DNA of 64,000 nucleotides from Streptomyces sp. A 4/2 (GTDB lineage: Bacteria > Actinomycetota > Actinomycetes > Streptomycetales > Streptomycetaceae): NCBI RefSeq assembly GCF_940670765.1, contig NZ_CALNVW010000037.1:171911-235910 (forward strand), read 5' to 3'. Under the pieces are notes generated by a model. That model had not been told where the DNA came from and did not search any database. It saw only the letters and a list, made by a program, of their open reading frames with translations. The position numbers and the translations under genes are program-made. Shown piece after piece: positions 16,580-26,140 of the stretch. Within the stretch, counting starts at the first letter, position 1, and every line of letters begins with the position of its first letter.

Positions 16580-19243
16580 TCACACGCCGTAGCGCTCGCG
16601 GGCTTCCTTCACGGCCGAGACCGGGACCTCGCCGCGCTTGGCCAGCGAGGCCAGCGCCGCGACCACGATCGACTGCGCGTCGACACCGAAGTGGCGGCGG
16701 GCCGCCTCACGGGTGTCCGACAGGCCGAAGCCGTCCGTGCCGAGCGACATCCAGTCCTGCTCGACCCACTGGCTGATCTGGTCGGGAACCTGCCGCATCC
16801 AGTCGCTCACCGCGAGCACCGGACCCGGGGCACCGGACAGGGCCTGGGTGACGTACGGCGTGCGCTGCTCGCCGCGGAGCAGCGCCTCGTCGGCTGCCAG
16901 CGCGTCCCGGCGCAGCTCGCCCCAGGAGGTCGCGGACCAGACATCGGCCGTGACACCCCAGTCGGCGGCGAGCAGTTCCTGCGCCTCCAGCGCCCAGTGG
17001 ATCGCCGTACCGGAGGCGAGCAGCTGCATGCGCGGGGCGCCCGCGGCTGCCGTGCCCTCCTTGAAGCGGTACAGGCCGCGGCGGATGCCCTCCTCGACGC
17101 CCTCGGGCATCGCGGGCTGCTGCTTCGGCTCGTTGTAGACCGTCAGGTAGTAGAAGACGTTCTCCGCGTCCGGGCCGTACATCCGGCGCAGACCGTCCTT
17201 GACGATCACCGCGATCTCGAACGCGAACGCCGGGTCGTAGTTGAGCGACGCCGGGTTGGTCGAGGCGATCAGGTGCGAGTGGCCGTCCGCGTGCTGGAGC
17301 CCCTCACCGGTCAGGGTGGTGCGGCCCGCGGTGGCGCCGACGATGAAGCCCCGGCCGAGCTGGTCGGCGAGCTGCCACATCTGGTCCGCGGTGCGCTGCC
17401 AGCCGAACATCGAGTAGAAGATGTAGAAGGGGATCATCGGCTCGCCGTGCGTCGCGTACGACGTGGCGGCGGCGACGAAGTCGGCCATGGCGCCGGCCTC
17501 GGTGATCCCCTCGTTGAGGATCTGGCCGTCGGAGGCTTCCTTGTAGTACATCAGCTGGTCGCGGTCGACCGCGTCGTAGGTCTGGCCGAGCGGCGAGTAG
17601 ATGCCCGCCGACGGGAACAGCGACTCCATGCCGAACGTACGGGCCTCGTCGGGAACGATCGGCACCCAGCGCTTGCCGGTCTGCTTGTCCCGCATCAGGT
17701 CCTTCATCAGCCGGACGAAGGCCATGGTGGTGGCCATCTCCTGCTGGCCCGAACCCTTGATGAGGGCCTTGAAGGCACGCTCCTCGGGCTCCGGCAGGAC
17801 CACCTGGTGCACCCGGCGGGCCGGGGCGGGGCCGCCCAGCTCGGCACGGCGCTCCTGGAGGTAACGGACCTCGGGGGAGTCGGCGCCCGGGTGGCCGTAA
17901 GGCACCAGGCTCTCGTCCAGCTTCGAGTCCGGGATCGGCAGCTCCAGCAGGTCCCGCATCGCGCGGAACTGCTTGCCGTCCAGCTTCTTCATCTGGTGGT
18001 TGGCGTTGCGGGACTCGAAGCCCTCGCCGAGCGTGTAGCCCTTCACGGTCTGCGCGAGGATCACGGTCGGCGCGCCCTTGAACTCCAGGGCCGCCTTGTA
18101 CGCCGCATACACCTTGCGGGCCTCGTGGCCGCCGCGCGAGGTGTGGAAACACTCGGCGATCTTCGCGTCGGTGAGCAGCTTCGCCAGCTCGGCGAGCGCG
18201 GGCTCGGCGCCGAAGAAGTGCTGGCGGATGTAGGCCACGTCGCGCGTCGCGTACGTCTGGAACTGCGCGTCCGGCACCTCGCGCAGGCGGCGGATCAGCG
18301 CACCCGTGGTGTCGAGCTGGAACAGCTCGTCCCAGGCGGAACCCCAGAGCGTCTTGACGACGTTCCAGCCGGCCCCGCGGAACAGGGCTTCCAGCTCCTG
18401 CACGACACGGAAGTTGGCGCGGACCGGGCCGTCGAGGCGCTGCAGGTTGCAGTTGATGACGAAGGTCAGGTTGTCGAGACCCTCACGCGCCGCCAGGGTG
18501 AGCGCGGTCGTCGACTCGGGCTCGTCCATCTCGCCGTCGCCCAGGAACGCCCAGACGTGCGAGTCCGAGGTGTCCTTGATGCCGCGACCGGACAGGTAGC
18601 GGTTGAAGCGCGCCTGGTAGATCGAGGAGATCGGGCCCAGGCCCATCGAGACGGTGGGGAACTCCCAGAGCCAGGGCAGCCGGCGCGGGTGCGGGTAGGA
18701 CGGCAGACCGTCGCCGCCGGCCTCCTGGCGGAAGTTGTCGAGCTGCTGCTCGCTCAGCCGTCCGTCGAGGAAGGCGCGGGCGTATATGCCGGGCGACGCG
18801 TGGCCCTGGATGTAGAGCTGGTCGCCGGAGCCGCCCTCCTTGCCGTGGAAGAAGTGGTTGAAGCCGGTCTCGTACAGCCAGGCGGCCGAGGCGAAGGTGG
18901 CGATGTGGCCGCCGACGCCGAAGCGGGAGCCACGGGTGACCATCGCCGCCGCGTTCCAGCGGTTCCAGGCGGTGATCCGGCTCTCCATCGCCAGGTCGCC
19001 GTCGAAGGCGGGCTCGGCGGAGGTGGGAATGGTGTTGACGTAGTCGGTCTCAAGCAGCTTGGGCAGTGCGAGACCTGCACCGTCGGCCCGCTGCAGCGTG
19101 CGGCGCATCAGATATGCGGCACGGTGGGGGCCGGCGGCCTTGGTGACGGCATCGAGGGAGGCCGCCCATTCAGCGGTCTCCTCGGGGTCGCGGTCCGGGA
19201 GCTGGTCCAGCTCGCTCGGAAGCTTGCCTACGGGGTCGGTCAT
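16580..19243 (-). CDS. aceE: Pyruvate dehydrogenase E1 component (homodimeric)
   Basis: 887 residues; decarboxylates pyruvate with thiamine diphosphate and passes the acetyl group to the lipoyl domain of E2. The thiamine diphosphate motif begins at WAFLGDGEMDEPESTTAL (GDG followed by NCN in FVINCNLQRLDGP). Other signatures are GHIATFASAAWLYETGFNHF and the C-terminal VSDWMRQVPDQISQWV. The length is that of the AceE single-chain type. The ATG at 19243 follows GGAAGG; about 50 codons of open frame upstream show no family similarity. The next gene upstream on the same strand is a GntR regulator, and the 206 bp between them hold an operator-like palindrome. Confidence 0.97.
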   Translation of the reverse strand: MTDPVGKLPSELDQLPDRDPEETAEWAASLDAVTKAAGPHRAAYLMRRTLQRADGAGLALPKLLETDYVNTIPTSAEPAFDGDLAMESRITAWNRWNAAAMVTRGSRFGVGGHIATFASAAWLYETGFNHFFHGKEGGSGDQLYIQGHASPGIYARAFLDGRLSEQQLDNFRQEAGGDGLPSYPHPRRLPWLWEFPTVSMGLGPISSIYQARFNRYLSGRGIKDTSDSHVWAFLGDGEMDEPESTTALTLAAREGLDNLTFVINCNLQRLDGPVRANFRVVQELEALFRGAGWNVVKTLWGSAWDELFQLDTTGALIRRLREVPDAQFQTYATRDVAYIRQHFFGAEPALAELAKLLTDAKIAECFHTSRGGHEARKVYAAYKAALEFKGAPTVILAQTVKGYTLGEGFESRNANHQMKKLDGKQFRAMRDLLELPIPDSKLDESLVPYGHPGADSPEVRYLQERRAELGGPAPARRVHQVVLPEPEERAFKALIKGSGQQEMATTMAFVRLMKDLMRDKQTGKRWVPIVPDEARTFGMESLFPSAGIYSPLGQTYDAVDRDQLMYYKEASDGQILNEGITEAGAMADFVAAATSYATHGEPMIPFYIFYSMFGWQRTADQMWQLADQLGRGFIVGATAGRTTLTGEGLQHADGHSHLIASTNPASLNYDPAFAFEIAVIVKDGLRRMYGPDAENVFYYLTVYNEPKQQPAMPEGVEEGIRRGLYRFKEGTAAAGAPRMQLLASGTAIHWALEAQELLAADWGVTADVWSATSWGELRRDALAADEALLRGEQRTPYVTQALSGAPGPVLAVSDWMRQVPDQISQWVEQDWMSLGTDGFGLSDTREAARRHFGVDAQSIVVAALASLAKRGEVPVSAVKEARERYGV

Positions 19244-19341
19244 GATCGCCGCCTTCCGGACAGAACAGGGGGTGTAGAAGGGCCCGGTCTGGCAGGACAG
19301 GGCGACGGGCTGGGTGAAGCCCTCCGGAGACTCTAAGTCGC

Positions 19342-19358
19342 TGATCGATGATCGATCA
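19342..19358. promoter_or_regulatory. Palindrome upstream of aceE
   Basis: TGATCGAT, one central G, then ATCGATCA: a perfect 8-bp inverted repeat about 100 bp upstream of the aceE start. A weaker inverted repeat, GGAAA-3-TTTCC, follows at about 19369-19382. The position suits an aceE operator, and the adjacent GntR-family gene is an obvious candidate binder. The factor itself is inferred. Confidence 0.55.
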
Positions 19359-19449
19359 AAGGGTTGAAGGGAAAATCTTTCCGTAAAGTAAAAAGTCGGC
19401 ATGGGGTGTCACGAACTGGGGCACGCGGTGCCGCAAAAACCCGCTCCGA

Positions 19450-20073
19450 CTAGGCTCTCGGCGCACATCCGAGCACATGGTCCTTCACCAGCGGGCCGAT
19501 CTGCGGATCCCGTCGCCGGAACGCCTCGACCAGGGCCTCGTGCTCCTCCGCGTACGACTTCTGCACGGTCCCCAGCCAGCGGATCGACAGCGCCGTGAAC
19601 ACCTCGATGCCCAGCGACTCCCAGGTGTGCAGCAGGACGCCGTTCCCGGCCGCCCGCACCAGCTCCCGGTGGAAGGCCACCGTGTGCCTGACCTGGGCTG
19701 CGCTGTCGCCCGTACGGTCGGCCAGGTACAGCGCGGCGACCGACGGCTCCAGGGCGGACACGTCGGCGGCCAGCCGGTCGACGGCCAGCTCGGCCGCGAT
19801 CTGTTCCAGACCGGCCCGGACCGGATAGCTCTCCTCCAGGTCGGCCGCGGTCAGATTCCGTACGCGCACGCCCTTGTTGGGGGCCGACTCGATGAGCCGC
19901 AGCGTCTCCAGCTCGCGCAGCGCTTCCCGTACGGGCGTCTGGCTGACCTCCAGCTCGACCGCGATCCGCCGCTCCACGATCCGTTCGCCGGGCTTCCAAC
20001 GCCCGCTGACGATCCCCTCCACGATGTGCTCGCGAATCTGTTCGCGCAGGGAGTGGATGACGGGCGGCGTCAA
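19450..20073 (-). CDS. GntR-family (FadR/FCD type) transcriptional regulator
   Basis: 207 residues from a TTG start at 20073, chosen because AAGGAG lies six bases upstream. Upstream ATG codons would add residues without similarity. The N-terminal winged helix has the GntR signature: LREQIREHIVEGIVSGRWKP, ERRIAVELEVSQTPVREALR and the wing NKGVRVRNL. The C-terminal FCD domain is all-helical and keeps a His-rich effector or metal site region (RHTVAFHRELVRAAGN). It lies between aceE and the E2 gene on the same strand, which suggests control of pyruvate or 2-oxoacid oxidation, as PdhR does in other bacteria. This role is inferred. Confidence 0.92.
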   Translation of the reverse strand: MTPPVIHSLREQIREHIVEGIVSGRWKPGERIVERRIAVELEVSQTPVREALRELETLRLIESAPNKGVRVRNLTAADLEESYPVRAGLEQIAAELAVDRLAADVSALEPSVAALYLADRTGDSAAQVRHTVAFHRELVRAAGNGVLLHTWESLGIEVFTALSIRWLGTVQKSYAEEHEALVEAFRRRDPQIGPLVKDHVLGCAPRA

Positions 20074-20196
20074 TGTGTGCTCCTTCGGACCGTATTGGTC
20101 GGGGTGGGCCGGCCACACGGACCAAGCCCCCCATGACAATACGGCGGCGCCCCCGCCCGGAAGTGATCCGGACGGGGGCGCCACAGGTGAGGCTGG

Positions 20197-21957
20197 TTAC
20201 AGGCCGAGCTCGACCTCGAACTCGCCGGCCTCCAGGATCGCCTTGACCGTCGTCAGGTAACGGGCCGCGTCGGCGCCGTCCACCAGGCGGTGGTCGTAGG
20301 AGAGGGCCAGGTACGTCATGTCGCGGACGCCGATGACGGTGCCCTCGGCGGTCTCGATGACGGCCGGACGCTTGACGGTCGCGCCGATGCCCAGGATGGC
20401 TGCCTGGTTCGGCGGGACGATGACGGTGTCGAACAGCGCACCGCGCGAACCGGTGTTGCTGATCGTGAAGGTCGCACCGGACAGCTCGTCCGGGCTGATC
20501 TTGCTGGAACGGACCTTGCCCGCCAGCTCCGCGGTCTTCTTGGAGATACCGGCGAGGTTGAGGTCGCCCGCGTCCTTGATGACCGGGGTCATCAGACCCT
20601 TCTCGGAGTCCACCGCGATACCGATGTTCTCGGTGTCGAAGTAGGTGATCGTGCCCTCGTCGTCGTTGATCCGGGCGTTGACGACCGGGTGGGCCTTCAG
20701 CGCCTGGGCGGCGGCCTTGACGAAGAACGGCATCGGGGACAGCTTGACGCCCTCACGGGCGGCGAAGCCTTCCTTGGCCTGGTTGCGCAGCTTCATCAGC
20801 TTGGTGATGTCCACCTCGACGACCGAGGTGAGCTGCGCCTGCGTGTGCAGGGCCTTCATCATGTTCTCGCCGATGACCTTGCGCATCCGGGTCATCTTGA
20901 CGGTCTGGCCGCGCAGCGGCGAGACCTCCAGCTTCGGCGCCTTGGCGGCGGCCGGAGCGGCGGCGGTCGGTGCGGGCGCGGCGGCCTTGGCGGCCTCCGC
21001 GGCGCTGATGACGTCCTGCTTGCGGATACGGCCACCGACGCCGGTGCCCTTGACCGAGCCCAGGTCCACGCCGCTCTCGCCGGCGAGCTTGCGCACCAGG
21101 GGGGTCACGTACGCACCGTCGTCACCGGTGGTCACGGCAGGAGCCGGGGCCGGGGTGACGGGGGCCGGAGCGGCGACCGGAGCCGGGGCGGGCGCCGGAG
21201 CGGCCGGGGCAGCGGGCGCGGCCGGAGCCGGGGCCTGCTGGACGGGCGCGGGGGCCGGAGCCGGAGCCGGAGCAGGGGCGGCGGGGGCGGGCGCCGGAGC
21301 AGCGACCGGGGCCGGAGCGGCAGCGGGGGCGGCGGCCGGGGCCGCACCCTTCGCGCCGACCACGGCGAGCCGGGCGCCGACCTCGGCGGTCTCGTCCTCG
21401 GCGACCAGGATCTCCAGCAGGGTGCCGGCGACGGGCGAGGGGATCTCGGTGTCGACCTTGTCGGTCGAGACCTCCAGCAGCGGCTCGTCCTCGGCGACGT
21501 CGTCGCCGACTTCCTTGAGCCAGCGGGTGACGGTGCCCTCGGTGACGCTCTCACCGAGCGCGGGAAGGACGACGTCGGTGCCCTCGGCGGCACCGGCGGG
21601 GGGCGCCGGAGCCGTGGCCGGAGCCTCGGCGACCGGGGCCGGAACCTCGGCGATGGGGGCGGGGACAGCGGCCGGAGCCGCAGCGGCGGCCGGGGCCGGG
21701 GCGGCAACGGGCGCGCCCGTGCCGTCGTCGATGACGGCGAGCTCGGCGCCGACCTCGACGGTCTCGTCCTCAGCGACCTTGATGGCGGCCAGAACACCGG
21801 CGACCGGCGAGGGGATCTCGGTGTCGACCTTGTCGGTCGAGACCTCCAGCAGCGGCTCGTCGGCCTCGACGCGCTCGCCCTCGGCCTTGAGCCAGCGGGT
21901 GACGGTGCCCTCGGTGACGCTCTCGCCGAGCGCCGGCAGGGTTACGGAAACCGACAT
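20197..21957 (-). CDS. sucB: Dihydrolipoamide acyltransferase E2, two lipoyl domains
   Basis: 586 residues. Two nearly identical lipoyl domains (about 2-78 and 127-200) carry the lipoylated Lys43 and Lys167 in EVSTDKVDTEIPSPVAG. They are joined by flexible Ala/Pro linkers. The peripheral subunit-binding domain is at about 290-325 (YVTPLVRKLAGESGVDLGSV). The catalytic domain ends with the His556/Asp motif in SYDHRLVDGAD. In actinobacteria this E2 is thought to serve both the pyruvate and 2-oxoglutarate complexes, so the symbol sucB is a convention rather than proof of substrate. It lies 71 bp downstream of lpd and 123 bp upstream of the GntR gene's start. Confidence 0.93.
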   Translation of the reverse strand: MSVSVTLPALGESVTEGTVTRWLKAEGERVEADEPLLEVSTDKVDTEIPSPVAGVLAAIKVAEDETVEVGAELAVIDDGTGAPVAAPAPAAAAAPAAVPAPIAEVPAPVAEAPATAPAPPAGAAEGTDVVLPALGESVTEGTVTRWLKEVGDDVAEDEPLLEVSTDKVDTEIPSPVAGTLLEILVAEDETAEVGARLAVVGAKGAAPAAAPAAAPAPVAAPAPAPAAPAPAPAPAPAPVQQAPAPAAPAAPAAPAPAPAPVAAPAPVTPAPAPAVTTGDDGAYVTPLVRKLAGESGVDLGSVKGTGVGGRIRKQDVISAAEAAKAAAPAPTAAAPAAAKAPKLEVSPLRGQTVKMTRMRKVIGENMMKALHTQAQLTSVVEVDITKLMKLRNQAKEGFAAREGVKLSPMPFFVKAAAQALKAHPVVNARINDDEGTITYFDTENIGIAVDSEKGLMTPVIKDAGDLNLAGISKKTAELAGKVRSSKISPDELSGATFTISNTGSRGALFDTVIVPPNQAAILGIGATVKRPAVIETAEGTVIGVRDMTYLALSYDHRLVDGADAARYLTTVKAILEAGEFEVELGL

Positions 21958-22028
21958 GGTTTCAGTTGCTCCTATCGGAAAATGCGGAATGGTCGTCGCG
22001 GCCCTGGGGCTTGCGCCCCTACTGGCTA

Positions 22029-23417
22029 CTAGTCGTGGGAGTGCAGCGGCTTGCCCGCGAGCGCCAGGTGGGCCTCGCCGAGCGCCTCGCTCTGCGTCGG
22101 GTGCGCGTGGATGAGCTGCGCGACCTCGGCGGGGAGAGCCTCCCAGTTGTAGATCAGCTGGGCTTCGCCGACCTGCTCGCCCATACGGTCACCGACCATG
22201 TGGACGCCGACGACGGCACCGTCCTTGACCTGGACGAGCTTGACCTCGCCCGACGTCTTGAGGATCTTGCTCCTGCCGTTGCCGGCCAGGTTGTACTTCA
22301 GCGCGACGACCTTGTCGGCGCCGTAGATCTCCTTGGCCTTGGCCTCGGACAGGCCCACGGACGCGACCTCGGGGTGGCAGTACGTCACCTTCGGCACACC
22401 GTCGTAGTCGATCGGCACGGTCTTCAGACCGGCCAGCCGCTCGGCCACCAGGATGCCCTCGGCGAAGCCGACGTGCGCGAGCTGGAGGGTCGGGGCCAGG
22501 TCACCGACGGCCGAGATGGTCTCGACGTTGGTGCGCATGTACTCGTCGACCAGGACGTAGCCGCGGTCCATCGCGACGCCCTGCTCCTCGTAACCGAGGC
22601 CCTGCGAGACCGGTCCGCGGCCGATGGCCACGAGCAGCACCTCGGCCTCGAACTCCTTGCCGTCCGCCAGGGTGACCTTGACGCCGTTCCCGGTGTACTC
22701 GGCCTTCTGGAAGAAGGTGCCCAGGTTGAACTTGATGCCGCGCTTGCGGAACGCGCGCTCCAGGAGCTTCGAGCTGTTCTCGTCCTCGACCGGCACGAGG
22801 TGCTTCAGGCCCTCGACGATGGTCACGTCGGTGCCGAAGGACTTCCACGCCGAGGCGAACTCGACGCCGATGACGCCGCCGCCCAGGATGATGGCCGACT
22901 CCGGGACCCGGTCCAGCACCAACGCGTGGTCCGAGGAGATGATGCGGTTGCCGTCGATCTCCAGGCCGGGCAGCGACTTCGGTACGGAGCCGGTGGCGAG
23001 GAGAACGTGACGGCCCTGGATGCGGCGGCCGTCGACGTCGACGGAGGTCGGGGAGGAGAGACGCCCCTCACCCTCGATGTAGGTCACCTTGCGCGAGGCG
23101 ACCAGACCCTGCAGACCCTTGTAGAGGCCCGCGATCACATCGTCCTTGTACTTGTGGACCCCTGCGATGTCGATGCCCTCGAAAGTGGCCTTGACACCGA
23201 ACTGCTCGCTCTCACGCGCCTGGTCGGCGATCTCGCCGGCGTGCAGCAGGGCCTTCGTGGGGATGCAGCCGTTGTGCAGGCAGGTGCCGCCGAGCTTGTT
23301 CTTCTCGATCAGGGCGACGTCCAGACCCAGCTGCGCTCCGCGCAGCGCCGCGGCGTAACCGCCGCTACCGCCGCCGAGAATCACTAGGTCGAAAACGGTG
23401 CTGGCGTCGTTCGCCAC
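22029..23417 (-). CDS. lpdA: Dihydrolipoyl dehydrogenase (E3)
   Basis: 462 residues. A flavoprotein disulfide reductase that reoxidises dihydrolipoyl groups with NAD+. The FAD motif is VILGGGSGGYAAALRGAQLG. The redox disulfide is Cys46 and Cys51 in GGTCLHNGCIPTK. The NAD motif is AIILGGGVIGVEFASAW, and the dimer-interface catalytic His lies in HAHPTQSE near the C-terminus. The GTG at 23417 has GGAGGAC upstream and starts six codons after an ATG that lacks a ribosome-binding site. Together with the downstream E2 gene it forms a two-gene unit for lipoate-dependent oxidation. Confidence 0.97.
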   Translation of the reverse strand: MANDASTVFDLVILGGGSGGYAAALRGAQLGLDVALIEKNKLGGTCLHNGCIPTKALLHAGEIADQARESEQFGVKATFEGIDIAGVHKYKDDVIAGLYKGLQGLVASRKVTYIEGEGRLSSPTSVDVDGRRIQGRHVLLATGSVPKSLPGLEIDGNRIISSDHALVLDRVPESAIILGGGVIGVEFASAWKSFGTDVTIVEGLKHLVPVEDENSSKLLERAFRKRGIKFNLGTFFQKAEYTGNGVKVTLADGKEFEAEVLLVAIGRGPVSQGLGYEEQGVAMDRGYVLVDEYMRTNVETISAVGDLAPTLQLAHVGFAEGILVAERLAGLKTVPIDYDGVPKVTYCHPEVASVGLSEAKAKEIYGADKVVALKYNLAGNGRSKILKTSGEVKLVQVKDGAVVGVHMVGDRMGEQVGEAQLIYNWEALPAEVAQLIHAHPTQSEALGEAHLALAGKPLHSHD

Positions 23418-23668
23418 GTCACGTCCTCCATGCATGGTGCGCCGGTGCCGGTCTTCCCTGACCGGGCGGCGGCGGGTGTACGGCCGCTTTTATTCGGCCC
23501 TGTGGTGGGGGCCCTGTCCTGCCGAGAACCCATCTTCGCACTTGTCGGCGGCCGACGGGACGCCGGGCCGGAGTGCGGTACGTCCCATCCGCCGTCCGGG
23601 CGCCTCACCCGGGCGTACGCACGTACGGATTTCGTTCAGGGCGAACACCGGCAAGGACAGAGCAAAGC
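23418..23668. other. Spacer between lpdA and pepA
   Basis: About 250 bp with no gene. It includes the leader and presumably the promoter of the leftward lpdA gene, for which I see no clear consensus hexamers. No repeat or structured element other than the terminator hairpin beyond it was noticed. Confidence 0.5.
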
Positions 23669-23703
23669 CGTACGGCCCCGGGCGGTGAGCCCGGGGCCGT
23701 ACG
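23669..23703. terminator. Terminator hairpin downstream of pepA
   Basis: A perfect 15-bp stem (23669-23683 with 23689-23703) and a 5-base loop lie 20 bp beyond the pepA stop. It lies on the path of leftward transcription and separates pepA from lpdA. Confidence 0.85.
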
Positions 23704-23722
23704 GGATGAAGCGTGGTGCGGC

Positions 23723-25234
23723 TCAGCCGAGGTCGCCCTCGGCGGTGCGCTCCGCGAGGCGCACCAGGGTGCGGATCGCCGAGCCGGTGCCGCCCTTGGG
23801 CGTGTAGCCGAACGGAGCGGCCTCGTTGAACGCCGGGCCCGCGATGTCGAGGTGGGCCCAGGTGATGCCCTCGCCCACGAACTCCTTGAGGAACAGACCG
23901 GCGACCAGGCCGCCGCCCATCCGCTCGCCCATGTTGGCGATGTCGGCGGTGGGGGAGTCCATGGCCTTGCGCAGGTGCGCGGGGAGCGGCATGGGCCAGG
24001 ACGGCTCGCCGACCTCCTCCGAGATCTCGTGCAGCTCGGTGCGGAAGGCGTCGTCGTTGGACATGATGCCGAAGGTGCGGTTGCCCAGCGCCATCATCAT
24101 CGCGCCGGTCAGGGTCGCCACGTCGACGATCGCGTCCGGGGCCTCCTCGGAGGCCTTCGCCAGGGCGTCGGCCAGGACGAGACGGCCCTCGGCGTCGGTG
24201 TTGAGGACCTCGACGGTCTTGCCGCTGTACATGTTCAGGACGTCACCCGGGCGGGTGGCGGAGCCCGACGGCATGTTCTCGGCGAGCGCCAGCCAGCCGG
24301 TCACGTTGACCTGGAGGCCGAGCCGCGCGGCGGTGACGACGGCGGCGAACACGGCGGCGGCGCCGGCCATGTCGCACTTCATCGTCTCGTTGTGACCGGC
24401 CGGCTTGAGGGAGATGCCGCCCGAGTCGTAGGTGATGCCCTTGCCGACGAAGGCAAGCGACTTCTCCGCCTTGGCGTGCGTGTACGAGAGCTTCACCAGC
24501 CGCGGCGGGGCCTCCGAGCCGACGCCGACGCCGAGGATGCCGCCGAAGCCGCCCTTGGCGAGCGCCTTCTCGTCGAGCACCTGCACCTTGATGCCGTGCT
24601 CCTTGCCGGCCGCGGTGGCGACAGCGGCGAAGGCGGCCGGGTTCAGCTCGTTCGGCGGGGTGTTGACCAGGTCGCGGGCGCGGTTGATCTCCTCGGCCAC
24701 GGCCACGGCGCGCTCGGCGGCGGCCTTGTGCGCCTTGTCGCGCGGCTTGGCACCGAGCAGGGCGACCTCGCCGAGCGGGCCCTTGTCGTCCTTGCCGACG
24801 GACTGGAAGGCGGTGAAGGCGTACGAGCCGAGCAGCGCGCCCTCGCCGATCGCCTGGACGTCCTCGGCGGATCCGACGGGCAGCGCGAACGCGGCCTTCT
24901 TGGCGCCGACCAGCGTACGGGCCGCGACACCGGCGGCGCGGCGCAGCGCCTCTTCGTCGTACTCCTCGTCCTTGCCGGGGACGGCACCGAGGCCGACGGC
25001 CAGGACGAGCGGGGCCTTGAGACCGGCGGGCGCGGGGACCTTGGTCGCCTCGCCCTCGCCGCCGGTGGCGCCGAGAGTCTCCAGAACGGCGGCGAGCTTT
25101 CCGTCGAACGCCTTGTCCACGGCTTCGGCGCCGGGTGCGACCACGGGGCCCTTGGCGCCCTTCGCCACGCCTACGACGACGACATCGGCGCGCAGCGTCG
25201 CGGCGCCGGCCGTGCTGAGAGTGAGAGCAGTCAC
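23723..25234 (-). CDS. pepA: Leucyl aminopeptidase (M17)
   Basis: 503 residues. A dinuclear-metal exopeptidase that removes N-terminal residues in the cytoplasm. The N-terminal macro-like domain is followed by the catalytic domain with FVGKGITYDSGGISLKP, the KCDMAGAAAV metal site and the signature NTDAEGRLVL, which supplies metal ligands and the catalytic Arg. Length and order match the PepA family. The GTG at 25234 (VTALTLSTAGAATL) is the natural start, with purine-rich sequence upstream. It stands alone between two terminator-like regions. Confidence 0.97.
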   Translation of the reverse strand: MTALTLSTAGAATLRADVVVVGVAKGAKGPVVAPGAEAVDKAFDGKLAAVLETLGATGGEGEATKVPAPAGLKAPLVLAVGLGAVPGKDEEYDEEALRRAAGVAARTLVGAKKAAFALPVGSAEDVQAIGEGALLGSYAFTAFQSVGKDDKGPLGEVALLGAKPRDKAHKAAAERAVAVAEEINRARDLVNTPPNELNPAAFAAVATAAGKEHGIKVQVLDEKALAKGGFGGILGVGVGSEAPPRLVKLSYTHAKAEKSLAFVGKGITYDSGGISLKPAGHNETMKCDMAGAAAVFAAVVTAARLGLQVNVTGWLALAENMPSGSATRPGDVLNMYSGKTVEVLNTDAEGRLVLADALAKASEEAPDAIVDVATLTGAMMMALGNRTFGIMSNDDAFRTELHEISEEVGEPSWPMPLPAHLRKAMDSPTADIANMGERMGGGLVAGLFLKEFVGEGITWAHLDIAGPAFNEAAPFGYTPKGGTGSAIRTLVRLAERTAEGDLG

Positions 25235-25375
25235 GGTGGTGAAATCTCGCTTCCGTTGAGTTTGTCGGTGGCCGATGGATGGGGCCGCTCCGCCCGAGAG
25301 CCTACGCTCGGTGACGGAAATCGCCCACGCGGGCTGCGCCTTCGGCCAGGATCGGTGTGCCGGGCCCGACCGGTC

Positions 25376-26140
25376 TCAGCCGAACGTCAGCACCACGAGG
25401 GCCGCGGTCGCCGCCGTCTCGGCCAGCGCGCCGAACACGTCGCCGGTCACCCCGCCGAAGCGCTTCACGCAGTGCCGCAGCATGAGTTGGGCCGCACCGA
25501 GCGCGAGAATCACGGCCAGCGCGTGGCGCAGCGCGCCGTACGGACCGAAGAGCGCCCCCGCCCCCGCGCCGGCCGCGGTGACCACGGCGGCGACGGCCAG
25601 CGCGGTGCACAGGGGCACCGTTCCGGCCACCGCGGCGCCCAGCCCGTCCGGCCGTGCCGCGGGGACGCCCCGGCGGCAGGCCAGCGTCAGCGCCACCCTG
25701 GCCGCGAGCGCGGCGACGACGGCGGCGGCCGTGCCGTACGCCCAGCCGTCCCCGTAGAGCCGGGTCAGCGCGGCGATCTGCGCCAGCAGTACCAGGACCA
25801 GCGTCACCACCCCGAACGGGCCGATGTCCGACTGCTTCATGACGCGCAGCGCGTCCTCGGCCGGTTTCGCGCTGCCCAGACCGTCGGCGACGTCCGCGAG
25901 ACCGTCCAGATGCAGACCGCGGGTGAGGACGGCGGGTACGGCCGTACCCGCCACGGCGGCGAGCAGCGGGCCCGAGCCGAGCAGCAGCAGAAGAGCGCCG
26001 AGCGCGGCGGCGGCCAGCCCCACGACCAGCCCGGCCAGCGGGGCGCAGACCATCCCGGAGCGGGCCGCCGCCCGGTCCCAGCGCGTCACCCGGACCGGAA
26101 GGACCGTGAGCGTGCCGAAAGCGAAACGTATGCCGTCCAT
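25376..26140 (-). CDS. cobS: Cobalamin synthase (adenosylcobinamide-GDP ribazoletransferase)
   Basis: 254 residues. A polytopic membrane enzyme that joins alpha-ribazole to adenosylcobinamide-GDP in the last part of B12 assembly. The signature HLDGLADVADGLGSAKPAED (about 65-84) carries the acidic metal-binding residues, and MKQSDIGPFGVV follows. Six or so hydrophobic segments rich in Ala, Leu and Val fill the rest. The ATG at 26140 begins MDGIRFAFGTLTVLPV, the standard N-terminus; the open frame upstream is spurious. cobT and a cobU fusion lie 3.4 kb away on the same strand, separated by membrane-protein genes. Confidence 0.95.
   Translation of the reverse strand: MDGIRFAFGTLTVLPVRVTRWDRAAARSGMVCAPLAGLVVGLAAAALGALLLLLGSGPLLAAVAGTAVPAVLTRGLHLDGLADVADGLGSAKPAEDALRVMKQSDIGPFGVVTLVLVLLAQIAALTRLYGDGWAYGTAAAVVAALAARVALTLACRRGVPAARPDGLGAAVAGTVPLCTALAVAAVVTAAGAGAGALFGPYGALRHALAVILALGAAQLMLRHCVKRFGGVTGDVFGALAETAATAALVVLTFG

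Noticed and set aside
16430..19336. Long open frame on the plus strand opposite aceE
   Set aside because: Low-complexity product rich in Arg, Val, Gly and Leu with no domain; aceE on the other strand is complete.
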